The notes: generated from the sequence alone by a model not told the origin. 15,265 nucleotides of DNA from Desulfovibrionaceae bacterium (GCA_009778355.1 WRJY01000317.1:1-15265), one strand, 5' to 3'. Numbered from the stretch's first letter, positions 5,948 to 14,405 are shown. Program-made: numbers and translations.

Positions 5948-8104
5948 TCAACGTATCGAACCCTGATCGGCGATCACCTTGGGCGTAATAAACACCAGCA
6001 TCTCCTGCTTGTCGGACGAGCGCGAGCGCTGCTTGAACAGGTTGCCCAGAACTGGAATATCTCCAAGCAGTGGTACCCTGCTTTCCGATTCACTCTCAGT
6101 CAGTTCAAAAATGCCACCGATCACTACCGTCCCACCGTTTTCTACCAGCACCTGAGTGGTAACTTTCTTGGTATTGATCGACACACCCCCCGGGACTACC
6201 GAGCCGACGCTGTCCTTGTTTACGTTCAGATCGAGAATGATGTTGCCTTCAGGCGTGATCTGCGGAGTAACTTCGAGACTCAGAACGGCTTTCCGGAATG
6301 CAATGGAGGTTGCGCCACTGGACGTGGCCTGTTCGTAAGGAATCTCCACGCCTTGCTCAATCGACGCCTTGGTCTGATCCGCAGTGACCACCCTTGGGCT
6401 GGAAACCACACGGCCTTTTCCATCGGCCTCCAGCGCTGAAATTTCAAGATTCAAAAACCGGTTTGCCGCAGAATTGAACAATGAAACCGCAAAATTTGCC
6501 GGCGACACCCCGTTAATACCTTGTGCCGGCAGATTGACGAATTGCGAACTTGTGGAATTCAACAGCGAGGCATCGAAAGCGCCGGTTGTGGCGCCAACGG
6601 CATCGTAATTTCCAGCCAACGCCAATCGATTATTGCCGCTGACCGTATACCCTGCATCGCCCCCTTTGATTCCACGCAAATCCCCGCCACCAAGCTTGAC
6701 CCCCAGGGATTTACCGAAGGTGTCCGTCGCTTCAACGATACGCGCCTCGATGAGAACCTGACGAACCGGCACATCCAGCTTCACAATCATTTCCCTGATT
6801 TGCTCCAGCCTGGAGGGGATGTCGGACACGAACAATTGATTCGTTCTTGGCTCTGCAATGACCGATCCCCTGTCGCTCAAAAGGGTCGAAGTCCTGGTTG
6901 TACCACTTGTGCCCCGGCCAGACGAATTACCGGCGTTCCTCAATTGCTGCGCAATATCTGACGCTTTCGTGTAGTTGAGCTGAAACGATTCGGTACGCAA
7001 GGGCTCCAGATTTTGAATCGCCTGCAACGCTTCCAGCTCCGCCTTTTCCTTGGCCGCCATCTCTTCCTTGGGCGCGATCCGGAGCACATTGCCGTTACGT
7101 CTCATGCCGAGGTTCTTGGCTTGAAGGATGATATCCAGAGCCTGATCCCACGGCACGTCCTTGAGCCGCAAGGTGAGACTGCCTTGCACCGTATCGGAAG
7201 TGACGATGTTGAAATTGGTGAAATCGGCAATGACCTGCAGCAACGACCGGATATCGATGTTCTGGAAATTCAGCGACAGCCGCTCGCCCCGATAACCCGG
7301 CCCCGCGGTCAGCTTGTCCGGATTGACCTTCTGCTGGCGCACCTCGACCACCAATTGATTGTCGCTCTGGTACGCGCTGTGCTCCCACAATCCCTTGGGT
7401 TCTATGACCATTTTCACCCGGTCGCCCGATTGGGTCGTGGTGATCGTCTGCACGGGCGTGCCGAAATCCGCGACATCCAGACGCCGGCGCAGACCTTCGG
7501 GCAGGCTGGTTTTCAAAAATTCAACGACCAGGTTCTGGCCCTGCTGACGGATATCCACGCCAACCTGGCTACTGGGTAAATCCACGATCACGCGGCCCGC
7601 GCTCTCGACGCCACGGCGAAAATCGATGTCGCGCAGCGGCAGTGTGGCGTCAGTACTGCTTTCCGCAAACACCTGCTGGGCAGCAGGAACCGCCGCGATC
7701 GATGGCGCCGGGTTCAGCGAAACGAACACGGATTTACCCTGCACTTCGGCGTGATACGCCGTCGGCCGATTCAGGCTGAGAATGACGCGCGTCCGGTCAC
7801 TGACCTGAACCACATTGGCCATGCGCACATTGCCTTGGCCCAGTTCGATTTTGCCTTTCGCCAATCCACTTTTGACGCCAGGAAAATCGAGCGCGATCCG
7901 GGCCGGTGACTGCACGAGAAATCCCTCTGGCACGGCGCCCGGCGCCTCGCTCAGATCGATACGGACAACCTCGGCTCCACCCTGAATCGAGCTCGAAATA
8001 GCCTCGATGACCTGTGCCTGCACGCCCATTGCAGCGCCCCAAGCCACCCAACCCACCACCGCACTGCGCAGCACGCTGCCCAAAATCTCAAATTTCTTTC
8101 TCAT
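5948..8104 (-). CDS. pilQ: Type IV pilus secretin PilQ
   Basis: 718 residues when begun at the ATG at 8104. The frame is open 15 codons further, but this ATG overlaps the pilP stop as ATGA, has an AGGAG ribosome binding site and starts the signal peptide. Cleavage is expected after VQA (residue 30). Two AMIN-like peptidoglycan-binding domains lie at about 32-131 and 157-257. An N0/STN domain (275-345) and an N1 domain (372-447) follow, the latter interrupted by a Ser/Thr/Gly-rich loop (391-408). The secretin barrel spans 450-711, with VVSSPRVVTADQTKASIEQG and the VPLLGDIPVLGNLFK signature. PilQ forms the outer-membrane pore through which the pilus extends and retracts, and its periplasmic part docks to PilP. 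It is the last gene of the pilMNOPQ cluster and has no strong terminator after it. Confidence 0.97.
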   Translation of the reverse strand: MRKKFEILGSVLRSAVVGWVAWGAAMGVQAQVIEAISSSIQGGAEVVRIDLSEAPGAVPEGFLVQSPARIALDFPGVKSGLAKGKIELGQGNVRMANVVQVSDRTRVILSLNRPTAYHAEVQGKSVFVSLNPAPSIAAVPAAQQVFAESSTDATLPLRDIDFRRGVESAGRVIVDLPSSQVGVDIRQQGQNLVVEFLKTSLPEGLRRRLDVADFGTPVQTITTTQSGDRVKMVIEPKGLWEHSAYQSDNQLVVEVRQQKVNPDKLTAGPGYRGERLSLNFQNIDIRSLLQVIADFTNFNIVTSDTVQGSLTLRLKDVPWDQALDIILQAKNLGMRRNGNVLRIAPKEEMAAKEKAELEALQAIQNLEPLRTESFQLNYTKASDIAQQLRNAGNSSGRGTSGTTRTSTLLSDRGSVIAEPRTNQLFVSDIPSRLEQIREMIVKLDVPVRQVLIEARIVEATDTFGKSLGVKLGGGDLRGIKGGDAGYTVSGNNRLALAGNYDAVGATTGAFDASLLNSTSSQFVNLPAQGINGVSPANFAVSLFNSAANRFLNLEISALEADGKGRVVSSPRVVTADQTKASIEQGVEIPYEQATSSGATSIAFRKAVLSLEVTPQITPEGNIILDLNVNKDSVGSVVPGGVSINTKKVTTQVLVENGGTVVIGGIFELTESESESRVPLLGDIPVLGNLFKQRSRSSDKQEMLVFITPKVIADQGSIR

Positions 8105-8646
8105 TTCGTATTCTCCTGGAGCTGCAAGGTGGTCATGCGCTCGATACACTCACCCGCTGCGTCCTGCACGATTTCCCGCAGCGTTACCTCGTTTTCCGAC
8201 ACCTGTGTAATCCTCCCATAATTCTGGCCAAGATAATTGGCTGGCCGCACCTGGTACAAAAGCTTGTCGACCTTCAGCAGCGCAACACGCTGACCGTTGC
8301 GCTGCAGACTTCCGACCATCGACATGACATCCAGGGGAAACGCCTCCAACGGTTCTTTGCGGCGATTGAACTCGACCGCCAGCAACGCCGCGCATTGTTT
8401 CGCGGCTGGACTGGCATCCCACACCTTGGTCAATCGATCCACGTTGAAAGGATCGACTGCCTTGCCCTCGGTATAGGGCAGCGGAACATATTGCTTGGGT
8501 TCGCTCACGGGCGTGACATGCGGCACAGCCTTGCGCCGCTCATCGGCAGTCCAGTTGCCCAGATCATCCGTCCCGCCGGTACAACCCGCCAACACGCTGA
8601 GCAACAATGACCATGACACCAATTGGAACCAACCGCAGCGCATCAT
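8101..8646 (-). CDS. pilP: Type IV pilus assembly lipoprotein PilP
   Basis: 181 residues. A short signal sequence ends in the lipobox LAGC with the lipidated cysteine at 22. A flexible, proline-containing linker follows, and then the compact C-terminal beta domain (about 90-175) with the segments LRPANYLGQNYGRITQVSE and VTLREIVQDAAGECIER. PilP connects the inner-membrane PilN-PilO dimer to the N0 domain of the PilQ secretin. The ATG at 8646 overlaps the pilO stop as ATGA, with GGGAGG six bases upstream. A second ATG follows immediately (Met-Met), so the start could be three bases later. The stop overlaps the pilQ start as ATGA. Confidence 0.95.
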   Translation of the reverse strand: MMRCGWFQLVSWSLLLSVLAGCTGGTDDLGNWTADERRKAVPHVTPVSEPKQYVPLPYTEGKAVDPFNVDRLTKVWDASPAAKQCAALLAVEFNRRKEPLEAFPLDVMSMVGSLQRNGQRVALLKVDKLLYQVRPANYLGQNYGRITQVSENEVTLREIVQDAAGECIERMTTLQLQENTK

Positions 8647-9359
8647 TTCTTGCCTCCCTTGGCTTTTTGAGCGGCGGCGCGCTGGGCTTCGATCTCATCC
8701 TGATCGAGATAACGGAAGGTCTTGGCAGTCGCTTCCATCACCAGCGCATCCGGTCTCACTTTATCCTTGGCATTTGCATTGACAGATGGCTGGGACACGG
8801 AAATGTTGTTCAGCGTCACGATGCGAGACAGGTTGGCAATATCGGCGGTGAAGGCGCCGATGTCATGGAACTGGCCCGATATTTTCAGGGCAATCGGCAA
8901 CTCGGCATAATAGTCCCGGATCACGACCTGGCCTGGCCGAAACAGCTCGAATTGCAGGCTGCGGCCCAACCCCGCCTGGTTGATGTCGGAAAGCAGTGCG
9001 TCCATTTCCGCCTTGCTGGGCAGTTGCTTTTCCAACATGTTGACATACTGCTGAACCTGCTCCCGTTGCCTTTTGAGCGCATCCAGACTGACCGCGCGCT
9101 GAACCTTGCTCCGATAGTCGGCGCGGAGTTTCTCTTCCTTCGCCTGTTCGGCGTTCAGCTCTTCTTTCTGGCTGTCCAGCACGACGACCCAAAAAAATAC
9201 CACTACCGCAGCCGCCACGATGGCGTACAAGGCATACCGTGGAATGCTCGGCCACGACGACGGATGATCGCGGCGGTCAAAACCACGAAACTGCGCGCCC
9301 ATGCTGCGCAACGCGGCCAAGATATCGACGTTTGTTGAAGATTTCGCTTTCGCTGCCAT
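8643..9359 (-). CDS. pilO: Type IV pilus inner-membrane alignment protein PilO
   Basis: 238 residues. A cytoplasmic N-terminus of about 40 residues leads to one transmembrane helix (42-62, YALYAIVAAAVVVFFWVVV). A charged coiled coil (63-125) and a periplasmic ferredoxin-like domain (about 130-220) follow. PilO pairs with PilN in the inner membrane and holds PilP, linking the cytoplasmic motor side to the secretin. The C-terminus is a Lys/Ala-rich tail. There are 18 bp between the pilN stop and this ATG, with an AAGGG ribosome binding site. The gene is identified by architecture and by its place in the pilMNOPQ order. Confidence 0.95.
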   Translation of the reverse strand: MAAKAKSSTNVDILAALRSMGAQFRGFDRRDHPSSWPSIPRYALYAIVAAAVVVFFWVVVLDSQKEELNAEQAKEEKLRADYRSKVQRAVSLDALKRQREQVQQYVNMLEKQLPSKAEMDALLSDINQAGLGRSLQFELFRPGQVVIRDYYAELPIALKISGQFHDIGAFTADIANLSRIVTLNNISVSQPSVNANAKDKVRPDALVMEATAKTFRYLDQDEIEAQRAAAQKAKGGKK

Positions 9360-9377
9360 GTCAACCCTTATGCCTGC

Positions 9378-10007
9378 TCAGTCAGCGCCCCTGGGGCCGG
9401 CCGCGCGTTGCGCCGCGCTGGCGGCCTGAGCCGCGGATGCGACATCGCTGGCACGCTGTAACCGCACCCTGACCGTGAAGTCGAACGCGGGCCGCTGCTC
9501 CCTTGGGCCCAAGGCCACCTTGGCTGCAACGATTTCCACGAGATCCGGCTTGGTGACCCACTCGCTGTTGCGCGACAGATTGCGCAGCAGCTCCGACACC
9601 CGCTCGTTGGACTGGGCCATGCCCTTGAGCAGAACATTCTGGTTTTCCTGCTTGATGCTCTTGAAGTACATTCCATCGGGAAGCTGGCGCACAGACTCGT
9701 TCATCAAATGGACCGGCATGTTGCGGTCGGCCTGCAGATTTTCCACCGCTTCCTGGCGCGCCTTGAGCGCGGTAATTTCCTGCTGCAATGTCGCCACTTC
9801 CTTGATTTCCTCGTCCAGCTTCTTGATTTCACCGGTCAGGAAAGCATTGCGGTTTTGCTGCTCGGAGATGACCCATCCATACCAAAGATAGACCATGCCC
9901 GCGACGAACGCGCCAAGCGCCACCGCTGCCAGCAGAAATACATTAAACGACTGGCGCGCCTTTTTGCGCGCCATCTCGCGATGAGGAAGGAGGTTGATCA
10001 AAATCAC
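9378..10007 (-). CDS. pilN: Type IV pilus assembly protein PilN (GTG start)
   Basis: 209 residues. The N-terminal INLLPHRE (4-11) is the conserved cytoplasmic peptide that inserts into PilM. A transmembrane helix (about 23-45) follows, then a coiled coil (about 48-95), and a periplasmic ferredoxin-like domain that dimerises with PilO. The last 20 residues are Ala-rich and look disordered. The start is GTG at 10007-10005, overlapping the pilM stop as GTGA, with a strong AGGAGG eight bases upstream. The first residues read ILINLLPHRE, which fits the family start and leaves no better codon. Confidence 0.96.
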   Translation of the reverse strand: MILINLLPHREMARKKARQSFNVFLLAAVALGAFVAGMVYLWYGWVISEQQNRNAFLTGEIKKLDEEIKEVATLQQEITALKARQEAVENLQADRNMPVHLMNESVRQLPDGMYFKSIKQENQNVLLKGMAQSNERVSELLRNLSRNSEWVTKPDLVEIVAAKVALGPREQRPAFDFTVRVRLQRASDVASAAQAASAAQRAAGPRGAD

Positions 10008-11080
10008 CGCAAAAACCTCCTCATGGCCAGGCCGCAGGCCGTCAGATAAGACGGTGCTTCTCGCAGCATTTTCTTCTCGCGCACCCCGCGTCCAATTTCC
10101 ATGCCGTCGAACGGGTTGACCACTTGGCAGGGAAACGCGGTATGCCGGGTAACCGCCTCGGCCAATCCCGCCACTCTGGCGGTTCCTCCGGCCAGAAGAA
10201 TGTAGTCCACCCGGTTGTGCGGCGTGCTGGTGAAAAAGAATTTCAGCGATCGCTCCAGTTCTTGCGCCAGTGATTCGACGAAAGGTTGCAGTACCGCGGG
10301 CCCATAATCGTCGGGCAGTTCCCCGGCGCGCTTTTTGGCTTCCGCCTCTTCAAGGGTAAAACCATACTGCCGCACCAGCATTTGCGTCAACTGCGCGCCG
10401 CCGAAAACCTGCTCCCGCTCGTAAACCACTTCTTCGTTGCGCAGCACCTGCATGGCGGAGGCTACCGCGCCGATCTCGAACAGGGCAATCACCGCATCGG
10501 CGCCGCCGCCGGGCAGACGCCCGATTACGCGCCCGGCCGCCAGCCGCGAAGCGTAGGATTCCACGTCGATGGCAACCAGATGAAGACCAGCCGCTTCGGC
10601 CAGACCCTGCCTGTCCTCGACTTTTTCCTTGCGCGAGGCGGCAATCATCACCTCGACATCGCCCGCCGAAGAGGGACTGGGCCCGATGACACAGAAGTCT
10701 ATACTCACCTCATCTAGCGAAAACGGGATGTACTGGTTGGCCTCCGCTTCGACCTGTACTTCCATCTCCCGCTCGCTGAGTCCGTCGGGTAAAATGATTT
10801 TCTTGCTGATGACGACGGACGTGGGCAGCGCCATGGTCACGTCCTTGGTTTTGCTGCCGCTCTTGCTGATCAGACGCCGCGTGGCTTGTACCACCTCATC
10901 GAACTTTTCGATGTTGCCGTCGCTGATCCAGCCACGCTCGAGCGGCTCGATGCCACAACGCTCCAGGGTGTAATTGCCCGTACGGTCCTGCCCCAGTTCG
11001 ACCAGCTTGACGCTGGACGAACTGACATCGAGCCCCACCATCGGCGGCGTTTGGCGACCGAACAACGATCCAATGTTCAA
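10004..11080 (-). CDS. pilM: Type IV pilus actin-like assembly ATPase PilM (TTG start)
   Basis: 358 residues. PilM is a cytoplasmic actin/FtsA-fold protein that binds the PilN N-terminal peptide and couples the alignment complex to the motor. The first phosphate-binding region is VGLDVSSSSVKLVEL (15-29). The IPFSLDEVSIDF segment is typical of PilM, and DYILLAGGTA near the C-terminus matches the adenosine-binding motif. The start codon is TTG at 11080-11078. The codons upstream contain no ATG or GTG before an in-frame stop, and an AGGA lies seven bases before the TTG. LNIGSLFGRQ after the start matches the usual PilM beginning. It is the first gene of the operon, about 22 nt downstream of a good candidate promoter. 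Confidence 0.96.
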   Translation of the reverse strand: MNIGSLFGRQTPPMVGLDVSSSSVKLVELGQDRTGNYTLERCGIEPLERGWISDGNIEKFDEVVQATRRLISKSGSKTKDVTMALPTSVVISKKIILPDGLSEREMEVQVEAEANQYIPFSLDEVSIDFCVIGPSPSSAGDVEVMIAASRKEKVEDRQGLAEAAGLHLVAIDVESYASRLAAGRVIGRLPGGGADAVIALFEIGAVASAMQVLRNEEVVYEREQVFGGAQLTQMLVRQYGFTLEEAEAKKRAGELPDDYGPAVLQPFVESLAQELERSLKFFFTSTPHNRVDYILLAGGTARVAGLAEAVTRHTAFPCQVVNPFDGMEIGRGVREKKMLREAPSYLTACGLAMRRFLR

Positions 11081-11370
11081 GATAGTATCCTGCTCTTCCT
11101 ACTTCACTTGAATATTAGCAGCAAACTCATTGTCAAACAAAGAAAAAATCTGTTGAGACGAGTCATGTACGTTGTCAAAAACCGACGCGAGCGAACACTA
11201 TTTCGCCTTCTGCATCCCACAAAGTCTGCGCTCCGCGAGGGCCCGTGGCACCAGCGGTCATCCGGACAGACAATCACACCGTTGCCGTGAACATCATCAC
11301 GAATTGCCGCCAGGCAAGCCAGCGAACAGCGCGGCTTGCCCCGTAAAAATACCCTCATCGATGTTGCGCT
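11081..11370. other. 290-bp divergent intergenic region between pilM and ponA, with a stem-loop near ponA
   Basis: Besides the pilM promoter, this region holds a perfect 8-bp inverted repeat GGCAAGCC (11313-11320) and GGCTTGCC (11333-11340) with a 12-nt loop, 30 bp before the ponA ATG. It would form a hairpin in the ponA leader. For ponA I see only a weak candidate promoter: TTGTCA at 11172, with CACTAT 18 bp later. A 41-codon plus-strand frame beginning at the ATG of 11165 has no ribosome binding site and is not called. Confidence 0.5.
11109..11136 (-). promoter_or_regulatory. Candidate sigma-70 promoter for the pilMNOPQ operon
   Basis: On the minus strand a perfect TTGACA (-35, 11136-11131) is followed after 16 bp by TATTCA (-10, 11114-11109), or after 17 bp by ATTCAA. 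A T/A-rich stretch just upstream of the -35 (minus-strand TTTTTTCTTTG) resembles an UP element. Transcription would begin near 11102, giving a leader of about 22 nt that contains the pilM ribosome binding site. The -35 is strong and the -10 only partial. Confidence 0.6.
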
Positions 11371-13785
11371 ATGCCCACTGAAAACTCGCCCGCCTCCAGA
11401 CACAAACGCACGGGTGGCCCTGGCTCTCGATGGTTGCGATGGATGGCCAAGTCCCTGGCGTGGATGGCCGGCATTGTGCTGGCCTTGTGCCTGTGCGCCG
11501 TGATGGCCGCCCTGATGGCGCTGGCCATCGCCTACCCGAACCTGCCGGATGTGTCGGATTTATCCAACTACCGGCCCAAGTTGCCGCTGCGCATCTTTAC
11601 CTCGGAAGGCACGCTGATCGGCGAATTCGGCGAGGAGCACCGCAACCTGACGCCCATCAAGGATGTGCCCCAGGTGATGAAAGACGCCGTGCTGGCCATC
11701 GAAGACGCCCGTTTCTACACCCACAGCGGCGTCGATTACATCGGCGTGCTGCGCGCGGCCCTGGCCAACCTGGTGGGCGAAAGACGCCAGGGCGCCTCCA
11801 CCATCTCCATGCAGGTGGCGCGCAACGTCTATCTCTCCTCGGAGCAGACCTACACCCGCAAGATTTACGAAATCCTGCTCACGTTCAAGCTCGAACACCT
11901 GCTGACCAAGGACCAGATTCTGGAGATCTACATGAACCAGATATTCCTGGGCAACCGGGCCTTTGGCTTCGCGGCGGCGGCCGACACCTACTTCGGCAAG
12001 CCCCTGAAGGAGTTGACCATCGCCGAGGCGGCCATGCTCGCCGGCATCCCCAAGTTCCCGTCGTCGGCCAACCCGATCGCCAACTTCAAGCGATCGCGCG
12101 TGCGGCAGCTTTACATCATCGACCGTATGCAGGAAAACGGCTTCATCACCGCCGAGCAGGCCGCCGCCGCCAAGCAGCAGGAGTTGCACATCCGGCCCAC
12201 GGGCGACTCCACCAAGGTTCACGCCGAGTACGTGGCCGAAATGGTGCGCCTGATGGTGTCCTCCCAGTACGGCGAGCAGACCTACAGCCGCGGCCTGAAC
12301 GTTTACACCTCGATCAATGCCGAGGACCAGAACGCCGCCTACAACGCCCTGCGCCGCGGCATCCTCGACTACGAGCGCCGCCGGCCCTTCCGCGGCCCGG
12401 AGAAATTCATCGATCTGCCGCAAAACCCCAAGGAGCGCGACGAAGCCATCGACACCGAACTGGCCCGCTACCCCGACATGGGCGACATGCTCCCCGTCGT
12501 CGTGCTGGACGCCGGCCCGCGCAAAGTGGCGGCGATGCGCCAGGGCGGCGAGACGATCGAACTTTCCGGCGACGGCCTCAAAGGCATCCAGTCCGGCCTG
12601 TCGCCCAAGGCGGCGCCGGCGGTCAAGGTTCGTCCGGGCGCGGTCATCCGCGTGGTCAAAAACGCGCGCGGCGACTGGGAAGCCACGCAACTGCCGGAGG
12701 TCGAAGGCGCGCTGGTGGCGCTGGACCCGCGCAACGGCGCCGTCAAGGCGCTGGTGGGGGGGTTCGACTTCGACAAGAACAAGTTCAACCACGTCACCCA
12801 GGCCTGGCGGCAGCCGGGCTCCAGCTTCAAGCCCTTCATCTATTCGGCGTCGCTGGAAAAGGGGTTTTCCCCCACCACCATCATCAATGACACGCCGCTG
12901 TTTTACGACAGCAGCGTCACCGGCGGCCCGCCTTGGGAGCCCAAGAACTACGAAGGCGGCTTCGAGGGCCCGATGACCATGAAGCGCGGCCTCGCGCGCT
13001 CGCGCAACATCATCTCGATCCGCATCCTGGAGGCGATCACCCCGCAATACGCCCAGGACTGGGTAACGCGCTTCGGCTTCGACGCCGACAAGCACCCGCC
13101 CTACCTCACCATGGCGCTGGGCGCCGGTTCGGTCACCCCGATGCAGTCGGCGCTGGCCTACTCGGTCTTTGCCAACGGCGGCTATCGCATCAATCCGTTC
13201 CTGATCACGCGCATTACCGACCAGTCCGGCAAGGTGCTGCTCGAAAGCCAGCCCACCGGCCTGACCGAAGCCAACCGCGTCATTGACGCGCGTAATGCCT
13301 TCATCATGAACACCATGCTGCAAGAAGTGGCCCGCAGCGGTACCGCCGCCCGCGCGCAGGCCACGCTCAAGCGCGCCGACATCGCCGGCAAGACCGGCAC
13401 CACCAACGACTCATGGGACGCCTGGTTCGCCGGCTACCAGTCCACCTTGGCCGCCGTGGTGTGGATCGGCTACGACACGCCGCGCAACCTGGGCGCGCGC
13501 GAAACCGGCGGCGGCCTGAGCCTGCCGATCTGGATCAACTTCATGCAGACCGCGCTCAAGGGCGCGCCGGCGTCCGAGTTGCCGCCGCCCGCTGGCGTGA
13601 TGCGCGTGGACGGCGAGTGGTACTACAACGAATACGCGCACGGCGGCGGCATCACCAGCCTGGGCGACACCAACTCCGATCCGGCAAACAACGCCAGCCC
13701 CGCGCCGGAAAGCGGCGATGCGCCCGCCCGCCCCCCAACCCCGTCGCAGGAGCGCAGCCGCATCCTCGACATTTTCAGAAATTGA
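11371..13785 (+). CDS. ponA: Penicillin-binding protein 1A (bifunctional transglycosylase/transpeptidase)
   Basis: 804 residues. PBP1A polymerises lipid II into glycan strands and cross-links them in the periplasm. A basic cytoplasmic N-terminus leads to a transmembrane helix (about 30-54). The glycosyltransferase domain (about 75-250) has the catalytic Glu at 111 in EDARFYTHSGVD, then GASTISMQVARN (141-152) and KDQILEIYMNQIFLGN (180-195). An OB-like insertion (about 315-440) fits the class A MrcA type. The transpeptidase domain (about 445-730) has SxxK at S484-K487 (PGSSFKPF), SRN at 544-546 and KTGTT at 674-678. The C-terminal 60 residues are Pro/Ala-rich and disordered. The ATG has no clear ribosome binding site, but YPNLPDVSDL and the membrane segment fix the frame. 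It is divergent from pilM and ends 12 bp before the cyaY stop. E. coli calls this gene mrcA. Confidence 0.97.
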   Translation: MPTENSPASRHKRTGGPGSRWLRWMAKSLAWMAGIVLALCLCAVMAALMALAIAYPNLPDVSDLSNYRPKLPLRIFTSEGTLIGEFGEEHRNLTPIKDVPQVMKDAVLAIEDARFYTHSGVDYIGVLRAALANLVGERRQGASTISMQVARNVYLSSEQTYTRKIYEILLTFKLEHLLTKDQILEIYMNQIFLGNRAFGFAAAADTYFGKPLKELTIAEAAMLAGIPKFPSSANPIANFKRSRVRQLYIIDRMQENGFITAEQAAAAKQQELHIRPTGDSTKVHAEYVAEMVRLMVSSQYGEQTYSRGLNVYTSINAEDQNAAYNALRRGILDYERRRPFRGPEKFIDLPQNPKERDEAIDTELARYPDMGDMLPVVVLDAGPRKVAAMRQGGETIELSGDGLKGIQSGLSPKAAPAVKVRPGAVIRVVKNARGDWEATQLPEVEGALVALDPRNGAVKALVGGFDFDKNKFNHVTQAWRQPGSSFKPFIYSASLEKGFSPTTIINDTPLFYDSSVTGGPPWEPKNYEGGFEGPMTMKRGLARSRNIISIRILEAITPQYAQDWVTRFGFDADKHPPYLTMALGAGSVTPMQSALAYSVFANGGYRINPFLITRITDQSGKVLLESQPTGLTEANRVIDARNAFIMNTMLQEVARSGTAARAQATLKRADIAGKTGTTNDSWDAWFAGYQSTLAAVVWIGYDTPRNLGARETGGGLSLPIWINFMQTALKGAPASELPPPAGVMRVDGEWYYNEYAHGGGITSLGDTNSDPANNASPAPESGDAPARPPTPSQERSRILDIFRN

Positions 13786-13797
13786 GCCGCGCGCCGT

Positions 13798-14133
13798 TCA
13801 TGCCGGCAAGGTAAAACGCAGCGGCATCCCGGCCTGTTCGGTGGCGCTGCGCGACAGGCGATCGAAAAAGTCCTCGCCTGATTTCGTGTCGCGCCAGATG
13901 CCATCGGCCAGCCTGTAGTGGTAGCCGCCCGAGCGCGCGGCCAGCCATACCTCGTGCAGCGGCGGCTGCAAGTTGACGACGATCTGGCTGCGATCGGCAA
14001 ACACCAGCGTTACCATGCCCCCGGCGCACTGGCTGTCGATGTCGGCGCCGGCGCTATCGGCCAGGCGGTCGCACTGCGCCTCGATGCCGCGCAGCAAAGC
14101 CTCGGCGCGGTCCATGTATTCAGGGTCGGTCAT
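13798..14133 (-). CDS. cyaY: Iron-sulfur cluster assembly regulator CyaY (bacterial frataxin)
   Basis: 111 residues, the usual frataxin size. An acidic N-terminal helix (residues 1-30, with D3, E5, D8, E11 and E18) would carry the iron-binding ridge. The beta-sheet core includes VTLVFADRSQIVVNLQPP and the conserved EVWLAARSGGYHYR, followed by GIWRDTKSGEDFFDRLS. CyaY binds iron and the cysteine desulfurase IscS and tunes Fe-S cluster assembly in the cytoplasm. The gene converges on ponA with a 12-bp gap and diverges from lptM with only 14 bp between start codons, so its promoter must lie inside lptM. Confidence 0.95.
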   Translation of the reverse strand: MTDPEYMDRAEALLRGIEAQCDRLADSAGADIDSQCAGGMVTLVFADRSQIVVNLQPPLHEVWLAARSGGYHYRLADGIWRDTKSGEDFFDRLSRSATEQAGMPLRFTLPA

Positions 14134-14139
14134 TACAAT
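14134..14139 (+). promoter_or_regulatory. Candidate -10 box (TACAAT) for lptM-lysA
   Basis: TACAAT matches five of six bases of the sigma-70 -10 consensus and lies just eight bases before the lptM ATG. Transcription would then start within a few bases of the ATG, giving a leaderless or nearly leaderless mRNA. The -35 region falls inside cyaY and is poor (TCCATG at 17 bp spacing). No Shine-Dalgarno sequence is seen for lptM, which agrees with a leaderless start. Confidence 0.4.
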
Positions 14140-14147
14140 CGAAGTCT

Positions 14148-14405
14148 ATGTTTTTGCAGACGGCGCATCGGGTCACCAGGATCATTCTAGCCACGGGCCT
14201 GACGCTCGCCGAAGCGCTCGCCCTGCCGGCCTGCGGCCAAAAAGGGGCTTTGTACATTCCCGACACCCCCGCCGCGCGGCAACGCGCCACCTTGCCGCAA
14301 ACGGTGTTCGGCGGCGCCAGCGCACCGGCGCAACAACCGGCGTCCGCCGCGTCGGCCCCACCCATTGCCGCACCGGCATTGCCTGAACTGCCTGAAATTC
14401 AATGA
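14148..14405 (+). CDS. lptM: LPS translocon maturation lipoprotein LptM (YifL-like)
   Basis: 85 residues. A signal sequence ends in the lipobox LPAC with the lipidated cysteine at 29, followed directly by CGQKGALYIPD. This is the conserved short motif of the small YifL/LptM lipoproteins that precede lysA or dapF in many proteobacteria. In E. coli, LptM binds the LptD-LptE outer-membrane translocon and helps LptD reach its correct disulfide state. The remainder (40-85) is Ala/Pro-rich and probably disordered. The stop overlaps the lysA start as ATGA, so the two are co-translated. The lipobox and motif make the family clear; the LptM role is carried over from E. coli. Confidence 0.88.
   Translation: MFLQTAHRVTRIILATGLTLAEALALPACGQKGALYIPDTPAARQRATLPQTVFGGASAPAQQPASAASAPPIAAPALPELPEIQ

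Noticed and set aside
8105..8149. Fifteen-codon N-terminal extension of pilQ
   Set aside because: The extension would overlap further into pilP and lacks a signal-peptide form. The ATG at 8104 has an AGGAG site, an ATGA overlap and a proper signal sequence.
11165..11290. 41-codon plus-strand frame (MYVVKNRRER...) in the pilM-ponA intergenic region
   Set aside because: No ribosome binding site and no recognisable motif; too short to support without conservation evidence.
11560..13323. 587-codon minus-strand open frame antisense to ponA
   Set aside because: It is made of His/Val/Gly/Arg-rich low-complexity sequence with no domain, as expected from the antisense of a GC-rich gene. The ponA strand carries every catalytic motif.
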